Assembly: GCF_002243045.1 (NCBI RefSeq)
Contig: NZ_MBKP01000018.1
Coordinates: 1 to 64,000 of the forward strand
Length of the DNA stretch: 64,000 bases
Source: Methanolobus psychrotolerans
GTDB lineage: Archaea; Halobacteriota; Methanosarcinia; Methanosarcinales; Methanosarcinaceae
Direction of reading: 5' to 3'
Shown one piece after another: positions 1-7,411 of the stretch. Within the stretch, counting starts at the first letter, position 1; every line of letters begins with the position of its first letter. The notes beneath the pieces are model-generated. The model was not told where the DNA came from and did no database searches. It worked only from the letters and a program-made list of their open reading frames with translations. A program made the translations under genes and the position numbers.

Positions 1-647
1 AATACAATGACATCTTCCTTGTCGCCTACATCAGTGTCGTAGGTCCATGTGAAACCAGCTGCCGTAGGAGTGATTACCTCATCCTCTATGAAGTCGCCGT
101 CCTTGGAAAGTTCCATCCAGACCTTGTTACCTTCAACGTCTATCTGCTTTGCAGTGAGTGCGTAACCGTTTGCAAGCTCAAGAGCGGAACCGGTTCTGAG
201 TGTGTACTTGTCATCAGTGTCAAGGAGAAGTTTTACAAGCTCATCTGCTTCATTGTCATCAAGAGGTACATATTTGTCTGCAAAGAGACCGATTACAGGA
301 TAAGTGTCGTTATCCAGGTTGGTCGCAAAATCAGGCTCAAGATCAAAATCGCCCTGGTCATAGCCAGTCTGCTGGACCGTAGTGATATATTCAAGGTTAC
401 CGTCTGCAATTGAACGGTCAGCTGCTGTTGTGAATGTGATGTTCATTTCCTCGCTGGAAAGATCTTCATCCATGTCATACCAGAATCCTGCGAATGTAGT
501 AGCATTGATGACGATATTAACACCATCAATTGCTGGATCATATACGCTGCTGCGTACTTCCACGGACTGCACAGCTGCAGTTGCAGGCACTATTAAAGCT
601 GCAATTGCAACAAGAGCAATCAGTGCAATTGTTGTAAATCTTTTCAT
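1..647 (-). CDS. S-layer protein, N-terminal part (cut by window edge)
   Basis: The first 215 codons of a secreted protein are present; the gene continues beyond base 1. Residues 1-24 form a classic signal peptide (basic start, hydrophobic core, cleavage after the TA-A site). The mature part, with EVRSSVYDPAIDG, an acidic WYDMDEDLSSEEMNI stretch and a TFTW-like turn, resembles the repeated domain of the Methanosarcinales surface-layer protein, which forms the crystalline wall outside the membrane. A strong ribosome binding site (GGAGG, complement of 653-658) sits five bases before the ATG, and a leader of more than 100 nt precedes it. Such genes are very highly expressed. Assignment rests on motif memory and the signal peptide; the second S-layer domain and C-terminal anchor lie outside the window. 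Confidence 0.85.
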   Translation of the reverse strand, partial: MKRFTTIALIALVAIAALIVPATAAVQSVEVRSSVYDPAIDGVNIVINATTFAGFWYDMDEDLSSEEMNITFTTAADRSIADGNLEYITTVQQTGYDQGDFDLEPDFATNLDNDTYPVIGLFADKYVPLDDNEADELVKLLLDTDDKYTLRTGSALELANGYALTAKQIDVEGNKVWMELSKDGDFIEDEVITPTAAGFTWTYDTDVGDKEDVIV

Positions 648-835
648 TATTTTCCTCCGTATTTTATGATCTAAGGTGAGAATCAAAGAATAAAGCGTAA
701 TAACTTTATTTGCCTTCGGATAATAAGCAAATACACGATTCGTCTATTGCCGAAGGAGACTTCATCACCCTCCTAATCCCGTCATATTGGATTACAAGTG
801 TTCTATTAAACAATTGCCGTATTAAATCTTTTGTG
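648..835 (-). promoter_or_regulatory. Leader and promoter region of the S-layer gene
   Basis: On the minus strand, TATA-like TTTAATA elements occur at about 805-812 and 823-832, so transcription would start near 780-800 and leave a leader of 130-150 nt. The leader contains a perfect 7-bp inverted repeat, CCGAAGG (750-756) with CCTTCGG (713-719), and a near full-length match to the anti-16S sequence (AGGAGGGTGATG, complement of 763-774). Long structured leaders suit very abundant mRNAs, where they can add stability. Transcription start and folding are inferred. Confidence 0.45.
706..765 (-). CDS. Possible 19-codon upstream ORF in the S-layer leader
   Basis: An ATG directly after a strong Shine-Dalgarno-like stretch opens a 19-codon frame ending in TAA, entirely inside the S-layer mRNA leader. 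The predicted peptide is MKSPSAIDESCICLLSEGK. Both arms of the CCTTCGG/CCGAAGG hairpin lie inside this frame, so ribosomes translating it would melt the hairpin. The spacing between GGAGG and ATG is only about three bases, shorter than ideal, so it may be a ribosome standby site and not a translated gene. No homologue is recognised. Confidence 0.25.
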   Translation of the reverse strand: MKSPSAIDESCICLLSEGK

Positions 836-1132
836 GTCAAATCTTAAACTATTATCGCGTTGCATTGGCAAATATCGATGCAATTGACGGTAAATGTCGA
901 ACTTAATGGGGAATAAAGAAGGAAAACACAAGAAAATAAGAGAATAAAGTTAATAGATTGTCGATTAGCATTTTCAACAAAAACAACTATATTCAGTGCC
1001 ATCGCAATAGGAATAATTCAACATCTTTATATATATTATAACATAAAATAGACATAAAATAAAAGTCAATATATATGATAAACTTTTCAATCCACTTATC
1101 AGATTACTAATCACAAGGAGAGAAATAACAAG
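812..1132. promoter_or_regulatory. Divergent intergenic region; kaiC-family promoter at 1024-1040
   Basis: The stretch between the S-layer gene and the first KaiC-like gene holds no ORF. For the plus strand an excellent archaeal TATA box (CTTTATATATATTATA) lies at 1025-1040, predicting a start near 1065. A second AT-rich element (AATATATATGATA) lies at about 1069-1081. The resulting leader is about 70 nt and carries AAGGAG at 1116-1121 before the ATG at 1133. Nothing else was recognised. Confidence 0.5.
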
Positions 1133-1912
1133 ATGTTCGATGGTGCAGTTTCTGAAGAAATATCGATGGACGATGAAGCAAATCGTGTAAAAACAGGCAT
1201 ACCAGGATTTGATGAGTTATGCGGCGGAGGGCTTATCCGGGACAGGACATATCTGATATCAGGCACATCAGGTGCCGGTAAAACAAATTTTTCTATTCAG
1301 TTCATATATAATGGAATTACGAAATACGGCGAGAACGGAATAATTGTTGCAACCGAAGAAAGGCCGGAGCAGATAAGAGAAAACGTTCTCAAATTTGGAT
1401 GGGACCTGCAGGCACTTGAAGATGAGAACCAGCTTGTGATTATTGATGCCTGTTCCACCAAGATAGGCATACCATCACAGGAAAAATACGTCGATTCAAG
1501 ACCATTTGAGATCCGGTCAATGATGGACCAGATAATAGCCACCCAGGAAGAGATCAATGCTAAACGCGCACTTATCGATTCAACGACATCAGTTAGTTTT
1601 TATCTTCAGGACCCTGCAAAAATAAGGATAGAACTCCTGAAGCTCAGCACTACACTTGAGGTGATAGGCTTGACATCAATGATGACATGTGAACTCATTG
1701 ACGAGTCAAAACCATCCAGGTTCGGAGTGGAGAACTTCGTCACAGACGGTACTATAGTACTATATTACAAGAGATACGAGAACGTAAGAATGAGGAGTAT
1801 GGAAATATACAAAATGAGGGGATCAGACCACAGCAAGAAGATCCACCCCTATGATATAACACCTAGCGGATTTATAATTCACCCGCACGAAGAAGTGTAT
1901 TCCATGTTCTAA
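1133..1912 (+). CDS. KaiC/GvpD/RAD55-family ATPase, single domain
   Basis: A 259-residue RecA-fold ATPase with one KaiC-type domain. Visible features are the family opening RVKTGIPGFDELCGGGL, a Walker A motif GTSGAGKT (residues 44-51), the TEERPEQI segment carrying the catalytic acidic pair, and a Walker B-like ALIDST. Such archaeal proteins are not known to form a clock; many act in signalling, motility control or gas-vesicle regulation, and the partner here is unknown. A start at the internal ATG at 1166 (MDDEANRV) is possible, because the first 11 residues look non-essential. A two-domain relative lies 250 bp downstream on the same strand, with a small antisense gene between, so the two may act in one pathway. 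Confidence 0.85.
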   Translation: MFDGAVSEEISMDDEANRVKTGIPGFDELCGGGLIRDRTYLISGTSGAGKTNFSIQFIYNGITKYGENGIIVATEERPEQIRENVLKFGWDLQALEDENQLVIIDACSTKIGIPSQEKYVDSRPFEIRSMMDQIIATQEEINAKRALIDSTTSVSFYLQDPAKIRIELLKLSTTLEVIGLTSMMTCELIDESKPSRFGVENFVTDGTIVLYYKRYENVRMRSMEIYKMRGSDHSKKIHPYDITPSGFIIHPHEEVYSMF

Positions 1913-1920
1913 AAACAGGT

Positions 1921-2067
1921 TCAAAGATCAGGGAATGTCTCCTCATGGCCGCATTCCACACACTTATAGATTATAAGTGCGCGGCCAAACTGATCATGTC
2001 TTTTGATAGCAGGATATCTCCAACGGTTCATTTTTCCATCACAAAGCGGACATCTGTAATTCATCAT
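1921..2067 (-). CDS. 48-residue zinc-ribbon protein
   Basis: A short gene on the minus strand between the two KaiC-family genes. Its product begins MMNYRCPLC and carries two CxxC knuckles, CPLC near residue 6 and CVEC near residue 36, separated by a basic, aromatic spacer (KMNRWRYPAIKRHDQF). It ends HEETFPDL. This is a typical rubredoxin-like or zinc-ribbon microprotein of unknown role; it could bind nucleic acid or a protein partner. GGTGAT lies directly upstream of the double ATG, supporting translation. It ends 9 bp from the stop of the first KaiC-family gene (convergent). Confidence 0.65.
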   Translation of the reverse strand: MMNYRCPLCDGKMNRWRYPAIKRHDQFGRALIIYKCVECGHEETFPDL

Positions 2068-2161
2068 TATCACCAACAGGTAATTATATAAAAATGTATA
2101 TTAAATTAACGAATAGAAAAATATCAATCCAATTGAACCAAAATCTAAAAAAGAAGATAGA

Positions 2162-3538
2162 ATGGACCAGTTAAAACATATCTCATGTGGTATCAAAGGG
2201 CTTGACACAATACTAGGTGGAATGATATCCCCTTCCACCATCCTGGTGGCAGGAACAGCAGGAGTCGGAAAGACTATAATGTCACTTCAGATGCTTTCAA
2301 ACGCTTGTAAAGAAGGGGAAAAAGCACTCTACATACCAATTACAACCGAAAGTGTTGAAAAACTGACGATGTATAATTCAACACTTGATTTCTTTGAAAA
2401 ATCCTTTGAAGTACACCCGATAAACAGGCAACTTGCCGAGAAAGACCCATTAACAACTTTGATAGAGATCGGGAATATAATAGAATCCATCAAGCCTGAC
2501 AGACTGGTAATAGATCCTGTTACACCACTTGGTTTTGGGTTCATTGAGCAGGAGAAAAGAAGATTTTTTTACACACTTGATTCCATGCTTCAGGAAAGGA
2601 ACATGCTTACATTCCTTGTCGGCGAACTATTAAAGACAGAACTGCATAACTCAGTAATAAGCCACCTCTCAGATGGCATCATTTATCTTACGCGTGGGGA
2701 CAGGAATTCAAGAGCAGATCATCGTCTGGAATTCATCAAGATGAGAGGCATAGACCCTGGAAAACGTTCAGAGATAACTTCCCGCAAGTATTTGTACGAT
2801 ATAAATTCAACTGGCTTTACTGTGTACCCCCACATGAAAACTGAAAATGATATGAAGTTGGAAGATACCAGAGTAGAGACGGGAATCCCTGGACTAGATA
2901 GTATGTTTGAAGGAGGGCTTTTTAAATACAACAGTCTTCTTGTAGCCGGAAGTCCAGGAACCGGAAAGAAATTGTTCGGATTGCAATTCATACTACATGG
3001 CCTGGAGAATAGTGAACCCGGAATCGTAATTACATTTGAGGATACGCCACATCAAATGATACTTGATGCCAGAAGACTCGGATGGGACTTTGAGAGATAT
3101 ATTACTGAAGGGCTTTTAAATTTCATATGTTGTAACCCAAGTGAGATATACCCGGCAGAACATGCTGCCAGAATCAGGGAAACCATTGAAGCCATGAATA
3201 TCAAAAGAGTTTTCTTTGACGGAACCAATCACCTTGAATTGTCAATATCTGACAACTTAGAAATTAAAGGATACCTCCACTCAATGACAAGTTATCTGAA
3301 AAGCCGCAACATTACATCTTTGTTTACAACAGATATCGCTCCTTCAGAATGTCCCGGACATGAAAATATAGATGCCGCAACGATAATGGATTCTGTGCTC
3401 GTACTGCACAATTCAAGAGCAAGAGACCGCAGATACATGTGTGTTACCAAATCCAGAGGAACCAAACACATGCGCTCAGTAAAAGAATATGCCATCACAG
3501 AGAGCGGGATTAAACTTAGAACAGACACTCTTATATAA
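2162..3538 (+). CDS. Two-domain KaiC-family ATPase
   Basis: A 458-residue protein with two KaiC-type RecA domains in tandem, roughly residues 1-225 and 235-458. Domain 1 has a normal Walker A, GTAGVGKT (31-38), but the usual acidic pair after the next strand is replaced by ITTES. Domain 2 keeps the family opening TRVETGIPGLDSMFEGGL and the acidic TFEDTPHQM, but its Walker A reads GSPGTGKK (263-270), with Lys in place of the Thr/Ser that coordinates magnesium. Each domain therefore departs from the consensus at a different site, suggesting unequal ATPase activity. TATA-like sequence lies at 2084-2105. The protein is a paralogue of the upstream single-domain gene; its partners are unknown. Confidence 0.82.
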   Translation: MDQLKHISCGIKGLDTILGGMISPSTILVAGTAGVGKTIMSLQMLSNACKEGEKALYIPITTESVEKLTMYNSTLDFFEKSFEVHPINRQLAEKDPLTTLIEIGNIIESIKPDRLVIDPVTPLGFGFIEQEKRRFFYTLDSMLQERNMLTFLVGELLKTELHNSVISHLSDGIIYLTRGDRNSRADHRLEFIKMRGIDPGKRSEITSRKYLYDINSTGFTVYPHMKTENDMKLEDTRVETGIPGLDSMFEGGLFKYNSLLVAGSPGTGKKLFGLQFILHGLENSEPGIVITFEDTPHQMILDARRLGWDFERYITEGLLNFICCNPSEIYPAEHAARIRETIEAMNIKRVFFDGTNHLELSISDNLEIKGYLHSMTSYLKSRNITSLFTTDIAPSECPGHENIDAATIMDSVLVLHNSRARDRRYMCVTKSRGTKHMRSVKEYAITESGIKLRTDTLI

Positions 3539-3579
3539 GAAATATGAAATCAGTTAAATATAACAAAAAAAAAATAATA

Positions 3580-3819
3580 TTAGATGCTCTGAACTTTGCG
3601 TTCTAAAGCTTCGCCCAGTTCAGTCAGTTTATAAACATCACATTCGTGTTCTATTAACTCTTTTCCAAGGAGTTCTTCTACTATTTTATCGACTGAAGGA
3701 CGAGCAATATGCATGTTCTTCGCCAGCTTATCAGCAGTTAGCTGATGTTTGGAACCTAACAGAGCAAGTAATTTCTGGCGATTTTTATTACCGGTCACAA
3801 ATCCTATTAATTCTTCCAT
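3580..3819 (-). CDS. Small winged-helix transcriptional regulator
   Basis: A 79-residue protein that is almost entirely one winged helix-turn-helix domain: the segment GNKNRQKLLALLGSKHQL, then a recognition-helix region (LAKNMHIARPSVDKIVEELL) and a C-terminal wing (KELIEHECDVYKLTELGEAL). This is the MarR/ArsR-like fold common among archaeal regulators. The ATG at 3819 is chosen because GGAGGCAG lies just upstream; a longer frame to 3915 has no binding site and no conserved sequence. It is convergent with the two-domain KaiC gene and divergent from the SRP RNA gene. Target unknown. Confidence 0.72.
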   Translation of the reverse strand: MEELIGFVTGNKNRQKLLALLGSKHQLTADKLAKNMHIARPSVDKIVEELLGKELIEHECDVYKLTELGEALERKVQSI

Positions 3820-3930
3820 ATTCTGCCTCCAATGCATTATTAGGTTACATTCTATAACTACTTTTTTACATATTTTACTATACATGTGATTCGGAGAAAA
3901 AACACTGTTTTTCAAAGAGAGTGCAAAGGA

Positions 3931-3941
3931 TACTTTTATTA
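3931..3941 (+). promoter_or_regulatory. TATA box of the SRP RNA gene
   Basis: TACTTTTATTA lies about 25 bp before the predicted first nucleotide of the SRP RNA, the usual archaeal distance. Confidence 0.5.
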
Positions 3942-3957
3942 CCTGTCATGCATATGT

Positions 3958-4281
3958 AAGGGTGGCAGGCTAGTCTGGGTAGGCCGGCGTTACCTGTAAC
4001 CCGAAATCGCCGATATGCGGGAGACGAAGCCTGAGGAAGATGTAAGGACCATTTTCAAACCTGTGATTTCAACTGAGAAACCCCGTCCTGCTTGGATGAT
4101 GTTGATATAAGTGCCTGTTGGAGAACTTGTATTTATATCTTAACTGTGGGAACCAGTCCAGGCCCGGAAGGGAGCAAACCAACTATAGACAATCGTCGCT
4201 TGGAGGGTTGCGGGGCGGAGAAGAGATTGCAGACCACCTGGAAATGGAATAGACAACGACTTTAGGCGTGCCTGCCACTTT
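3958..4281 (+). ncRNA. ffs: Signal recognition particle RNA (7S RNA)
   Basis: About 320 nt, the usual size of archaeal 7S RNA. The ends pair (GTGGCAGGC at 3962-3970 with GCCTGCCAC at 4270-4278), closing the molecule. The conserved helix 8 apex is clear near 4150-4180: AACCAGTCCAGGCCCGGAA followed by GGGAGCA, which is the SRP54 binding site and GNAR tetraloop region. The 5' domain contains the paired GGCCGGCGTTACCTGTAAC element expected of the Alu-like part. Exact ends are estimated from the terminal helix. Confidence 0.93.
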
Positions 4282-4335
4282 AATCTGGAAAAACGTTAAA
4301 TACCTGAATTGCGTTTAGGAACGAACATTATCTGT

Positions 4336-4420
4336 GACGAGGTAGCCAAGCCCGGTATGGCGCAGGATTGCTAATCCTGTGATGCTTTGCGTCTCGGGGG
4401 TTCGAATCCCCCCCTCGTCG
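4336..4420 (+). tRNA. tRNA-Ser (anticodon GCT)
   Basis: The acceptor arms GACGAGG (4336-4342) and CCTCGTC (4413-4419) pair fully, followed by discriminator G. The anticodon arm AGGATTGCTAATCCT presents loop TTGCTAA with anticodon GCT. A long variable arm typical of serine tRNAs precedes the T arm GGGGGTTCGAATCCCCC. No CCA is encoded. It lies 54 bp after the SRP RNA; a TTAAATA box at about 4295-4303 suggests its own promoter. Confidence 0.95.
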
Positions 4421-4517
4421 TATTCTTTTTTAAGATGAATCCTAATTCTTCTAGCAGCTTATCGATGATGGCTGCAATAGCAAAGTTCCTAATATAATAA
4501 GAGCAAATATTACCAAA

Positions 4518-4736
4518 ATGTCTGAAAAAACCATTATTCCACTACTAAACACCCAGGAACCTGAAACCCAAAATAACAGCGCATGCTCATCCTGCGGAGC
4601 AGGAGGCTGCTGTGGCGGGTTTGGGATTAAAGCAGGTTCTGAGAAAGAAGTTGTTTTCAGGAACATATTCATTTACATGACCATGGGAATAATAATGTTC
4701 ACGGTAGCATACCTGATAATGAAACTCATGACATGA
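4518..4736 (+). CDS. Cys-rich single-pass membrane microprotein, unknown function
   Basis: A 72-residue protein with three parts: a polar N-terminus (MSEKTIIPLLNTQEPETQNN), a compact Cys/Gly cluster (ACSSCGAGGCCGG, with CxxC followed by CC), and a C-terminal transmembrane helix (IFIYMTMGIIMFTVAYLIM) ending in KLMT. The Cys cluster could bind a metal or an Fe-S centre on one face of the membrane; this is inference. A TATA-like TAATATAATAA at about 4488-4498 is close to the ATG, so the mRNA may be leaderless. It is not part of the convergent rnp4 operon. No family recognised. Confidence 0.6.
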   Translation: MSEKTIIPLLNTQEPETQNNSACSSCGAGGCCGGFGIKAGSEKEVVFRNIFIYMTMGIIMFTVAYLIMKLMT

Positions 4737-4747
4737 TCAATGGGTGA

Positions 4748-5077
4748 TCATTTTACTTTTGATACCTTATTAAAAGGATATCGTTTTACCTCACCGCATT
4801 CAAGACATGTGATAATAACATAACTATCCTTAAGCCGGGTTCTTGAATTTTTACCCGGAACAAGCAAGGACCCACATTTCTTGCATAAATTACGCTTAAG
4901 TTCCGCAGGTATACTTACGCGATGTCGCATTCCTATTTTTCGTGCCAGAGAAATATACCGCTCACTTCGCCCGGAATCATTGGAAAGCTCATTTTTGGCG
5001 ATTTCAAAGAGATACTGAATGCGCTCCTGAGCAATTGTCTTAGATATAGCCTTGTTTTTTGTCCTGAATTTCGCCAT
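4748..5077 (-). CDS. rnp4: Ribonuclease P protein component 4 (Rpp21/Rpr2 family)
   Basis: A 109-residue protein subunit of the archaeal RNase P holoenzyme, which removes 5' leaders from pre-tRNA. It shows the family layout: a basic helical N-terminus (IAQERIQYLFEIAKNEL), a second helix with YISLARKIGMRHRVSIP, and a zinc ribbon with LCKKCGSLLVPG and TCLECG supplying four cysteines. It pairs with Rpp29 in known structures. GGTGTCAT precedes the ATG. It follows the metallo-hydrolase gene by 21 bp on the same strand, so the two are probably co-transcribed. Confidence 0.93.
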   Translation of the reverse strand: MAKFRTKNKAISKTIAQERIQYLFEIAKNELSNDSGRSERYISLARKIGMRHRVSIPAELKRNLCKKCGSLLVPGKNSRTRLKDSYVIITCLECGEVKRYPFNKVSKVK

Positions 5078-5098
5078 CTTATGACACCCAGTGTAAAA

Positions 5099-5755
5099 TT
5101 AAAGAAGCACTACTTTGGCGGAAGGGAACTTTTCATTAACCATACCTATAAAAGTATCCAGATTCCCGCCTGCCTCATCATCTGAATCATAACCCATCGG
5201 GATCACTACTTTTGGAGAAAGCACCGTTAATGCATTTGTTGCTTGTGCTTGGCCCATAACCTGATGAACACCAATGGGCAGAAGAGCAACATCGACGGAA
5301 TTAGATACCAATTCAGGAATAACGCACGTATGCCCTGCATGATAGACCTTTAACCCCCCCAATACAAAGAAGTATCCGACACCTTCTCCTAATGAAGTAG
5401 TATCATCATGACACTCATATGTTGCGACAACCTCAATATCCACATCTTTAATACTGAGATCCTCAGTTAGAGAATCACCCCCCATGACCCTTCGTGCATC
5501 ACCCCTGAACTGCAAACTCATATTACCAGGTATAAGAGTGGTGCATTCGGATTTACGAACGTTACGAATGGAGTCCGGATCACAGTGACCAAAGTGTTCA
5601 TGAGTAATAAGGAGCAAGTCCGCCATATCATCAACAGGAACCTCGTGATGTAAGTTGCAAGGATCTATATAGAGCACCATGCCGTTTCCTTTTATCATAA
5701 AACCTGTGTTTCCCAGCCATTTAATCAAAACTCCGTCAATTGTTATGCTACCCAA
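5099..5755 (-). CDS. Metallo-beta-lactamase-fold hydrolase (UlaG/UPF0173-like)
   Basis: A 218-residue single-domain protein. The signature metal-binding motif THEHFGHCD (HxHxxxxD) lies near residue 60, a second metal histidine in VYHAGHTC near 145, and a late histidine in IGVHQVMG. The overall pattern (early IKWLGNTGFMI, then IDPCNLH) is that of the UlaG/UPF0173 group of MBL hydrolases, whose substrates vary and are mostly unknown. The likely start is the TTG at 5755 behind GTGATATT, since no ATG fits the conserved N-terminus. First gene of a probable operon with rnp4. Confidence 0.82.
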   Translation of the reverse strand: MGSITIDGVLIKWLGNTGFMIKGNGMVLYIDPCNLHHEVPVDDMADLLLITHEHFGHCDPDSIRNVRKSECTTLIPGNMSLQFRGDARRVMGGDSLTEDLSIKDVDIEVVATYECHDDTTSLGEGVGYFFVLGGLKVYHAGHTCVIPELVSNSVDVALLPIGVHQVMGQAQATNALTVLSPKVVIPMGYDSDDEAGGNLDTFIGMVNEKFPSAKVVLL

Positions 5756-5950
5756 AATATCACATCGCTATTAGATCATAAATCGTAATGCCACTATTGC
5801 AATAATGTTGATTTCCTTATAATTAACCAGATGACAACATAATAGGCATTAAAACTACTGAGAGAAAGGGACATTAGGCTAGCATAAGGTAGCAGATATA
5901 TACCTGAAAAAAGAAAAAGATGAGTGCCAAAACAATCAGATGAAGATATC

Positions 5951-7354
5951 ATGGGAAATAAGAAAATCAATATACTTTGCTCAGTTGCGGACAGAGCCAG
6001 CCAGAATATAAAAGAACATTTGCTCCGAAATGAGCAATGGAACAAGATTGATGAACTTCCAAAGGAATGGAAAGACCTGGCGTCAGTTTACGAAAATCCA
6101 ACCCATCGGATAATAGAGATCAAAGAACACCATATTTACCAGGACAGAATAGATGATAAGATGAAAGCTTCCGGATTTGACAGCGATTTGATAATCGTGG
6201 CTTCAAAGCATAAAAGCAAGGATGGAAGATCGGTGCTTACGACACATTTCACAGGCAATCCGATGAATGCAGATTTTGGAGGAAGGCCACAGGAACTGTC
6301 AATACCTGCACCTCAGATAATGTGTTCTATCCTGAAGAAAATGGAAGAAATGGCAAAAGGCACCCGTTATGCAATCAACATGGAATCAACCCACCATGGA
6401 CCTACAGACCTGAGAACACCAATGGTCTATGCAGAGATAGGCAGTTGCGAAGAGCAATGGAATGATCATGTTGCAGGAGATATTGTCGCAAAAGCAATAC
6501 TGGAAGCACGTCCTAAAAAAGTACCTGTAGCAATCGGCTTTGGAGGAGGACATTATGCTTCAAGGCAAACAGAATTGATAATGGAAGCAAACGTAACATT
6601 CGGGCATAATTTCCCGGATTTCCAATTGCCTAATATAGATAAAAGCATGGTTTTGCAAGCTTTTGAAAAATCAAAGGCCGATTTCATTTATTTTGACAAG
6701 AAATCCATGAATTCTAAGGAAAGAGACAGACTTTACAGAATTATAAAAGAACTTAGATACCCCATCTTAACAGAGAGTGAAATTAAAGAAATTAAGGGAC
6801 TTCCATGGAAGTATTTTTTAAATATTAAAAAAAAGTGTGATCAGCTCTGTCCTGAGAGCAGACTGAAGATTACAGACGTTTTCATATCATCCTTTGATAA
6901 AGCATACATATCAATCGAAAATGATGCAGAATCAGCATTATCTGTTTGCACAATCAATGAAGAACTGCTTCAGCAAACCATTAATGCAGACAGGGATAAA
7001 ACAATAGATATATTTGAACAGTTTGCACCTATTTACATTGAGAGGAAAAATGGGACTATATCAAATTACATACTGGGAATTGGCAAAGATACTAAAAATG
7101 CTATGCAGAACGTTACAAATGAATGCATTAAAATACTAAAAGAGCATTATGAAATTAAATATATTCCTGATGAGAATATACTATACGTAATAAGTAAAAA
7201 ATTCGATCCAAACGCAGCAAAGAATTTTGGCATCTCCCCAGGACCAATGTTGGGTGAGCTGGCAAAAGGGAATTCTGTTGTTGTGGAAGGACGGACAATT
7301 AAACCCGATATGGTCCATAAAAGGATAATAAAGGAAATCATACTGTCCGATTAA
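5951..7354 (+). CDS. dtdA: D-aminoacyl-tRNA deacylase (DtdA/DTD2 family)
   Basis: A 467-residue enzyme that hydrolyses D-amino acids wrongly attached to tRNA. The family blocks are clear: ILCSVADRASQNI at the start, THFTGNPMNADFGG, STHHGPTDLRTPM, AEIGSCEEQW, and VAIGFGGGHYASRQTE with its invariant GGGHY. About 190 residues follow, ending with the FGISPGPMLGELAKG block. A longer frame starts at GTG 5924, but the ATG at 5951 opens directly before the conserved sequence and is preferred. It stands 57 bp before ftsZ on the same strand. DtdA replaces the bacterial DTD enzyme in archaea and plants. Confidence 0.9.
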   Translation: MGNKKINILCSVADRASQNIKEHLLRNEQWNKIDELPKEWKDLASVYENPTHRIIEIKEHHIYQDRIDDKMKASGFDSDLIIVASKHKSKDGRSVLTTHFTGNPMNADFGGRPQELSIPAPQIMCSILKKMEEMAKGTRYAINMESTHHGPTDLRTPMVYAEIGSCEEQWNDHVAGDIVAKAILEARPKKVPVAIGFGGGHYASRQTELIMEANVTFGHNFPDFQLPNIDKSMVLQAFEKSKADFIYFDKKSMNSKERDRLYRIIKELRYPILTESEIKEIKGLPWKYFLNIKKKCDQLCPESRLKITDVFISSFDKAYISIENDAESALSVCTINEELLQQTINADRDKTIDIFEQFAPIYIERKNGTISNYILGIGKDTKNAMQNVTNECIKILKEHYEIKYIPDENILYVISKKFDPNAAKNFGISPGPMLGELAKGNSVVVEGRTIKPDMVHKRIIKEIILSD

Positions 7355-7411
7355 ATTTAAATATTCATACTTGTAATCCAACATACGATTTTCATTTGAG
7401 GGAGAAAAAGA

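Noticed and set aside
200-669. Two plus-strand frames over the S-layer gene start
   Set aside because: They are antisense to a clear secreted S-layer frame and have low-complexity, His/Gln- or Ser-rich products without binding sites.
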